The notes: generated by a model from the letters alone, not told the origin. A stretch of 64,000 bases of DNA from Phyto melanocephala (GCA_941918925.1 OW799233.1:30448421-30512420), one strand, 5' to 3'. Positions 33,650 through 46,983 are shown, counted from the stretch's first letter. Program-made: numbers and translations.

Positions 33650-34360
33650 CAGGGTGGACCAAAAGTCGCGTCTGCGTGTAAAAATTGAATAACTTTTCTG
33701 TTTATTATTATTTTTTATTAAATTTTTTTTTTAATTATAATATTATCTTTGTATGACCTAAATTTTAATTATGAAAAATAATGTCAGAGAGATGACCACC
33801 ATTTTCATCGATGCACAATTGGGCTCTTAAACAGGCGTTTTGCATAACTGCACGCAAGGTTTCAGGCTCTATTGCCCTGATCTCAGCTTCAATGTTGTTC
33901 TTTAGCTGCTCTATAGTTTGAGGCTTGTTTACATACACTCGTTCTTTGAGATAACCCCATAAAAAATAATCAGAGGCAGTTAAATCCAATTAAATTCTGA
34001 ATTTTTCGAGATAATTTGGTCGTCAAAAATTTAATTTAAAAGCGTCATTGTGGCACGGGCCGTGTGTGCTGTTGCTTCATCCTGCTGAAACCACTTGTTG
34101 GCTGCCTCAGGGCGTACAAAATTATTAAGCATGGCGCGATATCTGTCCCCATTCACCGTTACTGTATTACCAACTTCATCCTCGAAGAACGATTAAAAGT
34201 AAAATTCTACCACTTTCGTTCGTTGCTCAGTCGTTAAATTTTGCATGGTGGTGTAACACGATGAATCGATGAATAAAATCTGAAAAAAAAAATAAAAAAT
34301 ATTAATAAACAAAAAAGTTATTCAATTTTTACACGCAGGGGTGACTTTTGGTCCACCCTG
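33650..34360 (-). mobile_element. 711-bp internally deleted mariner-like element with long inverted repeats
   Basis: The left end CAGGGTGGACCAAAAGTCGC and the right end (complement of CAGGGTGGACCAAAAGTCAC) pair for about 70 bp with a handful of mismatches, continuing through CTGCGTGTAAAAATTGAATA. Both sides are flanked by TA (33648-33649 and 34361-34362). The intact ends and clean TA duplication mean it could have been mobilised in trans by a related transposase. Confidence 0.92.
33765..34246 (-). pseudogene. Mariner-like transposase with internal deletion
   Basis: It starts at ATG 34244-34246 with MQNLTTEQRTKVVEFYF, the N-terminal helix. It then jumps, after a TAA, to FFEDEVGNTVTVNGDRYRAM, LNNFVRPEAANKWFQQDEAT and AHTARATMTLL. 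This covers the second catalytic Asp (QQD). A disturbed stretch follows, then an open frame from 33989 to 33765 with DLTASDYFLWGYLKERVYVN, KPQTIEQLKNNIEAEI and ...CIDENGGHLSDIIFHN. The region around the first catalytic Asp is deleted, so no active protein is possible. Confidence 0.88.
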
Positions 34361-34559
34361 TATATTCATAATTTAGTACGGTTTAATGGTTTAATCATTT
34401 ATCCATTTTCCATATACAGAAAATGATTTTATTACTGTTAAAATAGTGTAAAACCATTATCGAATGGATCAAGTAAAATATATGAAAATGGTTGCAGGAA
34501 GATGATCTTTTGCGCATTAATCTGTTATCAATCATCTTAATGATTTCAATTATCTTGCA

Positions 34560-35189
34560 GGTGAGATTTAAATCTCTATATATTTTCCGAAGCTTATGAC
34601 TAGCGAAGTTGAATAATCAATGTCTTTTAGTCACTTTTTTTGAATCCCCTTGATGTCGCTCGGAGCCGTAAAATATATTCGGTATTGAAAATTAAAAAAT
34701 TGGTTCATAAACAACTAAGATATGAGGAAAAAGACCACCACTTTTTTTAAAACACAACCATACAAACTTTTTGAATGCCGGCTTTAAGCGGATAAAATTA
34801 TTATAAACAATAAAAAAAAAACTTGTGTACGTATTTCATGTAAATGAGGAAGAAATTGTGTAAAAATGTAATCTGCATAATATTGGTATCCGATGAATAG
34901 ACTTGATCAGTAGGATAAAGTAAAAAATACTAATAACAAATTTAAAACCAAAATGGCGGATAATTTTTTTCTCAGATCGATAAATTTTGGTATCAAATGA
35001 TATGGCTTGACTAGCAAATTACAGTAACTTATGTACTTAAAAATCTAAAATCAAATATGATATCTTAAATAATGAAGCAAAATGCCATACAAAATTTGTC
35101 TGGGCTAAGTTATATGATGGTCGCTACACCTCTGTACAGGATGGTTAATGGTATTACCAGATACTGCACAGACGAATATAGCATTCTTG
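34560..35189 (+). mobile_element. Old, degraded DINE-1-like element
   Basis: The 5' part aligns by eye with the short DINE subfamily: tatattttccgaagcttatg, ccttgatgtcgctcggagcc, cataaacaactaagatatgag, compare 7300-7510. The 3' end ATACTGCACAGACGAATATAGCATTCTTG (35161-35189) is a decayed version of the GATTCGGCACAGCCGAATATAG...CTTG tail. The minus frame at 35105-35386 overlapping it is not considered a gene. Confidence 0.6.
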
Positions 35190-35817
35190 TTTGCATCTTG
35201 TGGGCTGCTATTAAAAATAGATGAAGTCATCAGTACTCTTATTGCTAATATGCTCGAAGTCATTCGTGAGGAAGAATCGGAGTCTTGAGAAGTTAGAATG
35301 AATAGATAAGTTACTACGAAGCTAGCCGAATGAATAAAATAAAATTGCATAAATAATTGAATTGCTTGGTATTCCATTAAAGCCATTAAATATGAAAAAA
35401 ATTAATTTATTAAAAAGAGAACTTGTTAAAAATATAATTTTTTATAAAATTATAAGAAAAAGCGTTATTATATAATTTTTGTAGTTTTTATTATAAAAAG
35501 TGAATTTATTACAAATATATATTTTTAAGAATTTTTAAGAAAAAACTTTTGCTGGGAGTTTTAATTAAAATTTGTGGTATTTTTTCCACAAATTAGTCTA
35601 CAAATATTTAAGCTAACATTTTTTATTAAGCTTATATTAGTGACAAAAAGTCTACTAATTAAGATTTTATTAAAAAATTATGTAAAATTAAATAGTTTAT
35701 TTAATATTTTGCCACCTTTTATCATACTTTTGAAATGCCTTTAATACGCTGTAACTTTTTAATTTTTTTCTTTCAACATGTATTAATTTTTTCTTATTTT
35801 TGTCTCCTTCGTTCCAG
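35190..35817. other. Intron, 3' part
   Basis: Very AT-rich with no feature until the acceptor tgtctccttcgttccag at 35801-35817. Confidence 0.6.
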
Positions 35818-35985
35818 TTATGATTTATTATTTGGTATCACTGAGTCTGAAGCGTATCATTCGTTGGGTGCCGTAGCTTTGGAGGAAGGATTACGTGAAA
35901 ATGAACGTGATAATTTATTGCGCTTTTATATGCAAAGTCGGTTTGATGTTCGTCCCGATTTAGCTTTAGCAGCTACACTGAAAAA
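35818..35985 (+). CDS. Neuroligin-like gene, next internal exon
   Basis: It follows a pyrimidine-rich acceptor and ends at GTAAGTATG. The first base completes the Arg codon left by the exon at 27186, giving a continuous frame YDLLFGITESEAYHSLGAVA, LEEGLRENERDNLLRFYMQS and RFDVRPDLALAATLKK. YD-(L/I)-(L/M)-xG-x-(T/N)-x-x-E is the conserved strand after the VDG-VIP motif in neuroligins and cholinesterases, which supports the same gene and order. It exits in phase 2 again. The following exon was not found in the remaining 28 kb, so the next intron is either longer than that or has an exon too short to spot. Confidence 0.85.
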
Positions 35986-36107
35986 GTAAGTATGTAGTTT
36001 TAAAAATAAACATGCTCACACACATAATAAATCCATACATGAGTACAATTTGTAATAATCGTACACACACACGAACACATTCATTCATTCGAGTATTCTA
36101 GAGTAAA

Positions 36108-36819
36108 CAAGAAAGAGTGCTATATTCGGCCGTGCCGAATCTTATATACACTTCACAACGTGTAGTCATGCAATATCAATAGTTTGTGTCACCATTCATC
36201 TCATATGAAATACGTACATACATGTAAAAAACATACATATATAAAAACATCCTATTGAAAAATTATAAATTTATCTACGTATGTATGTTAAAAAAATTAA
36301 AAAAAAAATAAAAAATTAAAAAAAAAATAAATTAAAAAAAGATAAAAAATTAAAAAATTAAAAAAAAAAAAATAAATAAAAAATAAAAAAAAAAAATAAT
36401 AAATATATAAATAATATATCAAATAAAAAATAAAAAAAAGTTTTTTTGGCTCAGCTGGGATTCGAAGCCACTTTTACTCTAACCAGTATTGTTTGTATAT
36501 ATGTTGTTGTTGTGTTTAAAAAAGCGAGGTGGCCGTGGTTTTTTGCTCATATCTCAGTTGTTTATGTACCGATGTTTCTGATTTTTAATACCGATCTCAA
36601 GTGATGACGGGAGGCTTCAAAATGTTGATTTCAACTTACACACGGACAGACAGTTAGACGGACAGACGGATAGACTGACAGAGCTTAATCGACTTCCATA
36701 TTCATAAGCTTTCAGAAAATGTATACTTTTTGGGTCGGAAATGAAAATTGAAGAAATTTCACACGGAATGACAAACCTATATATTTATACCCTTTTTCAC
36801 TGTGTGAAGGGTATAAAAA
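36108..36819 (-). mobile_element. DINE-1-like element, short subfamily
   Basis: On the minus strand it starts near 36819 with TATACCCTTCACACAGTGA and ends with hairpin GATTCGGCACGGCCGAAT and ATAGCACTCTTTCTTG at 36108. The A-rich tract at 36295-36440 mirrors the T-rich tract of the copy at 7205-8030. It is about 120 bp shorter than that copy. It lies only 120 bp downstream of the second exon. Confidence 0.85.
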
Positions 36820-37435
36820 GAAAATCGGTATAAATAATATGAAAGAAACGAAAGCATCTAAATTTATGTTTATGCAAATTGGCTTCATATATTTAAAACA
36901 CTCTTTAGTACATGTACATACATCTATATGGACATTTATGTGTTTATTTGCATACGCATTACTTAGTCGTGTGTTATTATGAGCACTTAAACATTTGTAT
37001 GGAATCCATACTATGGATACATGCTCAAACATACAAACAAACATATTCATCTCTTTTATAAGCACACAATTGCATAAGTATTTATTCATAAATAAACTTG
37101 TTAGTAATCTTTTGTATGCAAGCATGTGAGTGAGTGAGTGTATTTCTGTGTATTTCTAAAGTTTCTCTACATAAATACGTACACCGAGAATAGTATGTGG
37201 AATAGTTTGTTTTTTACACTTTTTAACTGCAATCATTTAAAAGAGTTTGTTTTAAATTTCTACAGAGTTGAAAAAAATAACAAAAACTTTTACTTTTCTA
37301 TATTTTGTTTTTAAAGTCTCTTTATTTAAATATTGTTAAATAAATAATTAAGGAGTATATTCTTGTATAATTAGTGAGTGAAATACTGAAAGGGCATTCT
37401 ATTTGATTACAGTATCTGGTGGGAGTAGAAACAAG
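36820..37435. other. Intron sequence
   Basis: No feature. The 137-codon minus frame at 36712-37125 runs from here into the DINE element and has no motif. Confidence 0.5.
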
Positions 37436-37439
37436 AATC

Positions 37440-38110
37440 AAAGAAGTTGTGACGTACAATCATTTCTCTAACAGTTTTGACCTTGAGTTCAAGGATTTGT
37501 TCGAATATTCTCGCTCCCTAAAATAGCCTCAAATAAATAGACGGTTGCTGACAAGTCTGGTCTTCCAAATTTTTAGAAATTAATCGCTCTCGAAAAATGT
37601 TACATAAAAGTTCTATTGTAACTCGGAAAGTGGCTGGCTGGAATTTTTGAATTCGATAAACAAATACTGCTCTCTATTTATGGTTACAGCACAATCATCT
37701 TCACTTTAGAAAAAGTAAAGCGCAATGTTATTTTCAGATGTAATGCCACAACACTCTGTAAGAAGTGTAATTGGCTTTGATAACTGGCTCTTGAATTTTA
37801 AGAACCCAGGAATTTTCTGTTCTACTTATTAACAAAGCTACTCAAAGGAAAATGAGCTCCATCACCCATAATTAGTTTTAATTTACTAAAGTTTCTGGTA
37901 TTTTGTTAAAAAATTTGCTCTACACGTTTAATATTCTTCTCAGTGTGAATAAAACGTGGCCTACCGTTTAGAGCCAGATCTCTTAAGGTGGTGACGATGA
38001 ACTTAGCAAAGAACCATTGCTTAACAGGACGAAATTCTGACTTTCATATATCAATGATATACACTTTGCGATAAAATAATTGAACGCTGATTAAAACGAT
38101 AAAATTCTTT
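37440..38110 (-). pseudogene. Decayed mariner-like transposase
   Basis: Nucleotide phrases match the remnants at 10.9-11.5 and 31.9-32.6 kb: tactgctctctatttatggttacagcaca, tgatggcttaacaaagctac...aatgagctcc, and the C-terminal tail near 37460. It is on the minus strand with many stops and no terminal repeats. Confidence 0.6.
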
Positions 38111-39526
38111 TATTCTGGTCCTCTTTTCTGTTGTGAATCTCTACATTAGTTATGCTCCAGATGTGGTTTTATAATTTAAAAAACAAATAAATCTATATGC
38201 CGAAGCTCGAGAAAACTAGCATGAACTGAACCCACAGAAAAAATGATAAGTTCATAGATTTTACGGTTACTGAAATCGTGCAACACTTGTACACAACCAA
38301 TCGATCTTATATTCTCTAAAATACTAAAGAGTTGCCTAAAATGTTTCTAAAGTGCTATACACAGCTTTCAATTACCATAATTCAGTGTAAACATAAATCA
38401 CAAATCAATACATTCACTAAAAAAAATTAATTATCACTAAAAAAGTTAGTTTTCTACAGCTTTGTTAGTGTTTATGTTTTCAAACAAACACTAACCGACA
38501 ACGAAATAAAAAATCTGCAAATCATAGCAAACACATCGAGTACAATAGAACATATACAAAAAACGTAAAAACTATTAAAAAGCAGTGTAAGTAAATAGTA
38601 AATAACATTTAGGGCAGTTTAAAGGGAAAACAATTTATTTTAAGTATATTTTTTAATACATGTAAACTTATCGCATTAAAGATTATTAAAAGTTAAAGTC
38701 ATTGTGTAAGTTGTTCTTAAATCTAGGTCTTCTATCAAAACAGTCAAATATGTTTCGACTTTTTACTTATGATTTAATGTTTTATTTTAACTTTTTATTT
38801 TTTTTTAACGTTGTTCTACTTTATTTTTATTCTATTCTTCAATATTTTTATTTATAAAACAAAACACATTTTTTTGCAAGAATGTATTTAATATTGAGAG
38901 AGTAATATAATTACACAATTGTAAATCTAATGAAATTACTTGTAAGCCTTTTTTCTAATGCTTGTGCAGCTCCTTAGTATATACTTAAGCTAAATACATT
39001 CACTTTAAGCAAATATTTGTTTTAAAAGTGTGATTACTATTTTTTTGGTATATATTTTTTCGTAGAAAAATACCTACAAAACCTTTAGCAATCAATTGAT
39101 ATTCCAATTTTATTTACCACGGATGAAATTAATATATATTAGCGATTACATTCATTTTGACAAATGGTTGAGTAACGTAAAGATGCCTTTGGATAAATAA
39201 CATTTTTTGTTTTTAAGAAAATAAAAGAGTTTGTAGTATTTTTATTTAAATATATTTATTAAAATCTAACTGCCGTATTCATCCAAAATGCTTAAGGTTT
39301 ACTTAAGTCTAATTTTACAAATTTCTGTACAACATCTGCCAAATAAGCCTTTAATTAACCTAAAAAAAGCTACTGAAAATAACTAGATCTCAAAAAAAAA
39401 TTAAAAACTGACAATGAAAATATTTTATAATAAAATCCATTCTTTTTCAGCAGTATTTTTGTCGGTTTTATTATGTATGAAGGTTTTATAGTTGTGCTCT
39501 TAAAAAAAGAAAAACTTTAAAATTAA
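38111..39526. other. Intron sequence
   Basis: No supported feature. Highly AT-rich. Confidence 0.5.
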
Positions 39527-39633
39527 CAAGTAAGAGCACTATATTCGGCTGTGCCGAATCTTTTATACCCACCACCAATTTTGTGTACATTTAAAGCACA
39601 ATAATTATTATTTTGTTAATGGCTTTCTTTGTA

Positions 39634-40118
39634 GAGGGTGGTTAAATTTTTAAATTTAAAACAGAGGCCGAATTACGGCACTCGAACGTGATCGAAATTT
39701 GAAAACTCTTATTAGAATCTATATACCTAAAGCATACTCGATCGTTCGAGTAAAATTTCGATCGATATCGAATGCCGTAATTCGGCCCCAGGTCTGTATA
39801 AAATGTTAGAACATCTATGAATGCCTTCTAAATTCGTTAAATGAGAAGCATTGCTGTTTATCGCGATAGTGTGGCAAAAAAACAGTCAACTTCGACTCAT
39901 CATCGTGCCAAACAATTGAGCATCAGCAATGTTATTTAAAATTTGGACTATCGGATCGAGGTGTGCCGTTGAGGTCGCGGGGCCATTTGGCCGATATTTT
40001 GTTCCATACATAATTGAACCATACAAATATTATCATTAAAAAAGAAATGATAATAATTTCCTAAATAATTTGTGTTTAATTCAAAATCAACATCGGCCCT
40101 TAAAATTTAACCACCCTT
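39634..40118 (+). mobile_element. Mariner-like element within composite copy 2
   Basis: Between TA dinucleotides: starts GAGGGTGGTTAAATTTTTAA and ends with the complement of AAGGGTGGTTAAATTTTAAG. Same length (485 bp) and position as in copy 1. Confidence 0.8.
39666..39787. mobile_element. 122-bp miniature inverted-repeat element, second copy
   Basis: GGCCGAATTACGGCACTCGA at the left and its near-complement at the right. Same nested site as 19424-19545, so inherited with the composite and not an independent insertion. Confidence 0.75.
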
Positions 40119-42535
40119 TATAACTTGGATATGCTGGTAAAATGTTTTCGTAAATTAAGTGTTTCAGTGAAAATGGGCGTTAAAGTAAGCGTGTCAATAA
40201 AATTTCTGCTAATAAATACAACTTAGATATTTCAATATAGTCCGTAATTCTTCCAAAATATTTATTCATTGAGAAATTATATGAATTTGAAATAAAGCAT
40301 TATATAGGATGTGGGTGTAAGAGTGGGCATGTCACCTAAATTTTCTGGCATAACAATAACATTGACTAGAAGGATTTCCGTAGCAAATTTTATCATCATA
40401 CCTCTAATTTTGTCGGTTTTATAAATTTAAATTTCATTAACAGTAAATAACGTGGAAAGTGAGCGTTATAGTAGGTGTGTCGAAGTTATTTATGCTAATA
40501 AATACAACTTAGATATTTCAATAAAGTCCTTTATTATTCGATTTATAGAGAAATTATAAGAATTTGAGAGAAAACGTTGTATGGGAGGTTGGCGTGTCAC
40601 ATTTATTTTCCGTCAGAAGAAGGCCTTTGACCAAAAAGCAATTCCTGCAAAATTTCAGAATCGTAGATCTAAATTTGTCACTCTTATTAGGTTTAAAATT
40701 TTTAACATATTGGAAAAAACACTGCGCGGTATAAATTTTCGTACATTTTGATCTCTAACTCCCTTCCTAATACATGCATTTAGGCAATTTTTCTTTCTTC
40801 CTTATACTCCGATTTAGCCAATTTTCTATTCCAAACAAACCTTGTGTATAAGACATATTCTGGCAAAATTTGAGCCCACTAGCTTTTTCGATGGGACCTC
40901 TATCGTGCTTTTAACAGACGGACATACGGACGGACATAGCTAGATCGTCGTCAAATGAAACCCCGATTAAGAATATACATACAATTTTTTTGGTGGCGGA
41001 TATAAAAACTCAAATACTTCAAAAAAACACATTACAAAAAAATTTGTTTAGCTCTTTTACTAAAATTTTGCAAAAAATATTTGACCTTGTGTCACAAAAA
41101 TTGGTCTGCTGATCACGGTCGGATCGTAACGGGTATAAAATGGGGTATAGGGGTATAGAGGAGAGTTTTATCTACTAAATGGTGCTAATTTCTTTTTGTT
41201 ATCTTATGTTTTCTAGAAGTTCTAGAAGTATGGTGTATTAAAAAAAGGAATTTAGGAAAATTTAGACCTAAAGATAAAAAAAAAATTATTTCTAAACATT
41301 ATAAACAATTTATTTTCATGTACTAATGGCTAACAAATTTTAAAATTATACAAAACTTATTTCGTTTGAAAATCTTCTAAAAGTAAAATGTTATAGAACT
41401 TTAAAAATCAAAATCTTACTAATAAATTTCCTGTTTTAGCAAAATGCTGAGCATGTCTATTTTGAATCACCCTGTGGCCCTTAAAATTTAACCACCCTTT
41501 ACAAAAGAATAGATAAATAAAAAAAAAATTTAGTTAAAATATGTATTTTAAATATTCAAATACTTATTTTAAATCTACTGATGCACATTTTTTTAAAATA
41601 TTTTTAAATCTTAAACCTCATAAGACTGTGTGTACAACTATATGTAAAGTTGGGCACAAATCATTACTCTAGTTAATTTTTGTCAACAAACTTCGGTCAT
41701 TTTCGTTTTCACAAACCCCTATAAAATTCCTTTGTAGTTTGTGCAAAAAAATGTTACTAGAGTCATCTAGTGTTCTACGTGATGTTTAGCAAAGACATCA
41801 TCCTCAGTGTTTGCAAAATGTAGTGGCGCCTTCAACAGATGTCGCCATCTGCAATGAATAAATGCTAATGAATATGACTAATATATTTTTATAAAAATTT
41901 AAAAAAAAAGTGGGCGTGGCACATTTATTTTCAGTTATAACGAAGACTTTGACCAAAAAACCATGTTTGCAAAATTTCAGAACCGTACATATAGTTTTGT
42001 CAGTTTTATTACGTTTTAAACTTCAAATATACACTGAGCGGTATAAATTTTCGTACATTTTGACCTATAACTCCTTTTCTAATGCATAGATTTAAACAAT
42101 TTTTGGGGAGAAATATTCTTTTGACTCGAGAAATATATATTCGAAGTTTCAGGACTCTACGTTTATGCGTTTGGACACAATTCCTTTTTTTTCGATGTTT
42201 GAAGGACACTGTTTTTTCGACCTATTCTTGCTTTACGAGCTATAACTCTCTTTCTAATATTCCGATTTAGCCCATTTTCAATACCAAACAAACCTTGTCT
42301 ATTAGAAAGATTCTGGCAAAATTTGAGCCCTTTAGCTTTTTCGGTGCGACCTCTATCGTGCTTTCAACAGACGGACAGACGGACAGACGGACGGACATAG
42401 CTAGATCGTCATCAAATCAAACCCCGATTCAGAATATATATACTTTATGGGGTCTAAAATGGATATTTCGATGTGTTACAAACGGAATGACAAAATGAAT
42501 ATACCCCCACCATTTTTTTGGTGGCGGGTATAAAA

Positions 42536-45039
42536 AGTGCACGTAATCTTACGCAATCAACTTTAGGAGTCTAGCTTCTTTTCCTTATTATCTTAAATCT
42601 ATTTAATTAATTATTTAATAAAAAGAAAATGGCAGTCATTTAAATCTCTGTTTAATAACTATTTCAATGACATGACATTATCTGGTAACACTTACTCATA
42701 ATAAATGTTTTTGTCATTCCTTAGATACAATGTTTCGTGTAGAAAAGGGCGTTACATATTTGTAGCCTGTTAAATGCATGTCTGTCCATACCCACTTTGG
42801 CTGTCTTCTGCTATTGTTTTTCTATATTCTTTTATTTATGCCTGTGCATCTCTGTTAATTAGGCTGGCATAATATAAAGTTTTTAACAAAGTTTAAATGA
42901 AAACTGCATAAAAGATAGAAAGTCTTATAATGAGACTTTAAATTACTATGTACAGAAAATTTATTGCTTAGAAACGTTTGATTTATTCAATAGTTGACTT
43001 TTTATGGTTTTAAATTGTATTTTTAAATTAAATAATACATTTTATTAAAATATAAGAAATTGTGTCATATCAACAAAAAACTTAAAAAAATTTAATAAAT
43101 TTTATAAAATTTGTACAACTTATGTTTATAAAATTCAGCGTAGACTATTAAATATTAAAAAGCCCATGACAACCAATATCTTTTAGTACAAATAAATTTA
43201 GGAAGACTTAAATTGGCCACCGAGATCAAACGATATGAATCTCTATACACATTTGTAGTTTTTTTAAGTTTTTTATTTGTATTTATTTACAACAAAACAA
43301 AAGACGTTTTAGTTGAGCTAGACATTGATAACAAAGTTTAGATTTGCAATGAACTGCATAAAGTTTATGTAAAAAAAATGAAAACAAAAATAAAGGTTAA
43401 ATCATATTTGTATAAAAAAAATAAAGTTTTTATTAACACTGACCTTACAAATTTTATCAAAGATATTAAATATTTTGTAAAAAATATGCCATGAGTAAAT
43501 TTTTTTTTAACCATATGACGTTGCTAAAAATTTGCAAATAATTTGCGAGTTTATATCAGAGTATTGACATTCAAAAGCAATATCGCGATGACGAAACTGT
43601 ATTAAGCTTTTCACTCTGCAGAATCTAGAAAATTGCAAATGTTCTTAATGATATTTAAGCACTGTAGTCGCAATAATTTACGAAAAAAATTAAGTTTATA
43701 AATGACATATTAAATAAAGGATCAAGTGGATGAGACTTTTGTATGTTACAATCAGCGTTCTCATTTCTTTTAGTAATATTTTAACTTGCAAGGTTGTAAA
43801 TAACTGATTAGGCCATTAACTTTGCAGCATGCTATATACTTTAGCACAAGCCCGTATGGGTTTTTTTGTTTCGGCCAGATTAGTAAGCCTTAAGCCTTAA
43901 GTCTTAATCTGTAGAATTTTTATACAATTAATTCAGTAAACTGTCATTTCGGTTAACGATATACAATATATAAATTTACCGTATTCGAATGAACGCTTTT
44001 ACATTAACAATTAAATTTCTGTTACAATTAAATCATAAAGGGTGAACTAAAACGATCATTATATAGTCAAATTTTTTTATAATCCTTATAGGTCCTTAAG
44101 GTTAGTTTTTGATACTAGTTAACATGTCAGCAATTTTTTACACATGAATGATTTCTGCACCACCCTAATTGCACATTTGTTTGTATGTTTGATTGTGTGG
44201 TTGTGTGTGAGTTATTATATCAAAAAAAGTTTTAGTTATGTTACCGTCGTATTTTCAAGTCATTTATCATTATTAAAAATACATATATGACAAAAGGATT
44301 TGTGACAATTATGTTTAATGCTCTTACTCTCGAAAAATACAAAGTATTCATTCTAGCTAATGCTTTTTAACTGAATTTATAACAATTTAAGTGTATTAAA
44401 GCCAAAAATATTAATAATCCCTTTTATATCCTGCATCATCATCTCTTTAATTTGCTTAAATTTTTTAATTCCTTTTTTGTAAAAAGAGTTTCTAAATATA
44501 TTTGCTATTATGTTTTTAGGGTGTTTTAAAGTGACTTACATTGACAAATTGATTAGAGTCTTTAAAAATGTTAAGTAATAACATAATCGTCATAAGTTTA
44601 CTGCAACAATTTGAAGTTGGAGAATTCCAATAAGCAATTGTAAAATGAAAGTGTGTTAATTTTTTACAAAAGAAGCTGAAAATCCAATATAAAATACTTT
44701 GTGTTGAAGGTAGGATTTTGACGAACGAATAAATATTTTGTCATTATTATAACTGAAGTTTAACCTACCAGCGAAGTTTTAAATAGCAGAAAACTATTTA
44801 TCCATCCGATTAAATCCTACATTTAACTAATGCCGATAAGTAAAAACATCATTGTATAATTTAATTTTTGTAGACTCTTTAAGAGATTTGAAAAAATCAA
44901 GGTTTTAAATTATCGTCTGAAATGGGTATTTCACAGCTCAAATTTTATTTATTTGTTTTTTTTTCGTAAAAACAGCGACGACAATCTTCTTGTTTAAAAT
45001 CTAGCATATACTTACTTTAAGACTTATTACAGACCCCTT
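42536..45039. other. Intron sequence
   Basis: About 2.5 kb without recognisable genes or repeats. Confidence 0.5.
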
Positions 45040-45430
45040 TTTACCTTTAAGTGTAGAGGTTTTCTGCAAAGGTTACATCTGCTCATTTTGTTTGGAGCCT
45101 TAGTCTCCGATGCTGTAGGGTCTATCGTTTTATCTTCAAAAATCATTGCCATTGTATCATAACATGTTATTTATCTTCGTCCCCTAGTACGTCAGCAAAC
45201 TGATTTTTCATAAAAAGCTTGTCTTAGTATACGTTAACGGACATTCTACAAGAGTGACTTTACCATCTTGTTCCTGTCGATTTTGTTTACTAGGGACTTG
45301 GCATTTAGGCTAGCTTGAATACTGTCACTTCTAGCTTTATCACGGAGGGTTAAACCTGCTTCTTAGGTACTTCATTTTGACCGCCATAAACTTTTACTGT
45401 TCGACGTTAAAGCCTGCTATGCGCATCGGT
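45040..45430 (-). pseudogene. Very old non-LTR retrotransposon remnant, ORF2 C-terminal end
   Basis: The minus-strand frames give AVKMKYLRSRFNP, RDKARSDSIQASLNAKSLV and NKIDRNKMVKSLL. This resembles the C-terminal block 'MKFLRRV.G.TRRDRIRN..IR..L.V....KIERNRLRWFGH' of RTE- and Jockey-type LINEs. Several frameshifts and stops separate the pieces. Identification rests on this one block. Confidence 0.5.
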
Positions 45431-45433
45431 ATG

Positions 45434-46163
45434 TTAAGCTGGAGTTACATACCATGCATTTATCCGTTGTTCCGTTTTATGCATCTGTCAAAAAGTAGAA
45501 TCAGTGTAATTGTTATGACAAGTTACACGGCAAAACGCAAAGAATGCATAAACGTATCAACGCAGCAAAGTAGGTTTACTTTCTACTGTTGTTGATAGCG
45601 ATGGATGACAAATATTATTTTTTGGTCGATGTTATCGATAAATCTGATTGTGTGCTGGATTTATTTTTTTCATTTTTTTGTATTAAAAAATGTTTTTAAT
45701 AAAAGAAAAAACATTCGAAATAAAGTTTATAATTACTTTTAAGAAAAACATACATAAAAACTTATTTTAAACACAATTTTTCCATTACCAGGATTATTTT
45801 TATCTATTTATCGATAACTATTATGTGCTGAGTAACATCTCTGTTTGTTAATTATTAAAAGAAAACAAGTGCAATAGGACATGCTTATTAATGCTTGTGT
45901 TATTTTTGAACTTTTTGTAGCACAAAATTTCATGTACATAAACTAAATGAATTCCATAAATTCCCTTCAAATGTCAATTTCACTTTCCATTTTGGCAATA
46001 TTGTTTTTAGTTAATAAACATATAAACACAACATTTGATTAAAACAAAAAAGTTGATGCATAAAACGCATTGTATGTAACTTGAATTTAGAAATGTAAAA
46101 AAAGGTGAAAAAGTATCAAACGCAACAACGCATGAACGGATGGTCTGTAACTCCACCTTTAGT
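45434..46163. mobile_element. Candidate fold-back or MITE-like element with inverted ends
   Basis: The left end TAAGCTGGAGTTACATACCA then TGCATTTATCCGTTGTTCCG is matched by the complement of 46108-46163 (TAAAGGTGGAGTTACAGACC, ATCCGTTCATGCGTTGTTGCG). Further inside, CGTTTTATGCATC (about 45473) pairs with GATGCATAAAACG (about 46055). The body includes ATCGATAA-type blocks facing each other (45629, 45810). Length is about 730 bp and there is no transposase. Target duplication not established. Confidence 0.55.
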
Positions 46164-46983
46164 GTTTCAACATACGTTGCGTTAAAAGCAGCATAAAACT
46201 TAGTAAAAATATAGTTTTTAATACTTCTTATTAACTGAATTAATTGTTCATTTACACGAAACAGGTTAAAAGGGTTCGGCCTCCGAGGGCATAATATAAA
46301 AAGCTATGACTTGAAATCACTCCAATAAGCGATTACTGTCGGTTTGTCTATGTGAACCCTGTTATCAATGCAGTAATATTAAATATGTCAAAGAACATTA
46401 CAGATTTTCATATATGTTTCATTCACATTAACATAACAAATAAGCGCTGTTGCTAATTAAGGGAGTTTCTTGCAAAATCTACCGGTTTTGATATCACTAT
46501 CTAGAAGAGAATGTGTTTTAATTTTTAGCGGGTATTCTATCGATTCTTTTAACAGAATCGAAAGTACAATTTTTTAAACCTTTTAATCTGATATCAATAC
46601 TAAGAAAAATTTTTGTACGTTAAATTTTAATTATTAAAAAAAATTTTTAGATCGCCTGATTCAAAATTTTTAAATTATCTTATTATTATTGTAGTTTTTG
46701 GTTCGGGTATGTATAGAAAATTGCAGGTCAAAAATTTAAATTTAATAAACCTGAAAAGCAAAAGCAAAAATCCGATCCTATATGTCACAATCTCAAAAAT
46801 TGCAGCAAATTAAGTAAAGTTAACTAAGTCCCGTTATCAATATTGTGTGTTGAAATTTTTATTCTAATTTTTCACAAAATCAGCTGATTAGCAGAAATAT
46901 TTTAAAAGCCGTATTATGAGCGAAAAAGTTTAAAAGAAAATTTTAAAAATCCAGCTATGTGTAAATACCAATAAGAGCAAAAA
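46164..46983. other. Intron sequence
   Basis: No supported feature. Confidence 0.5.

Larger units (their letters stand above)
39527..42535 (-). mobile_element. Composite DINE-1-like element, copy 2 (about 3.0 kb)
   Basis: It is nearly identical to 19251-22279 over its full length, with the same nested mariner-like and 122-bp insertions, the same spacer and the same two DINE parts. Differences seen include loss of about 30 bp just left of the mariner insertion (ttaatggctttcttt), an extra 'ttctagaag' near 41219, and scattered substitutions. The flanking sequences of the two copies are unrelated. Confidence 0.85.

Noticed and set aside
36712..37125. 137-codon minus-strand frame
   Set aside because: Starts in intron DNA and runs into a DINE element. 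Low-complexity, Cys/His-rich by chance, with no domain.
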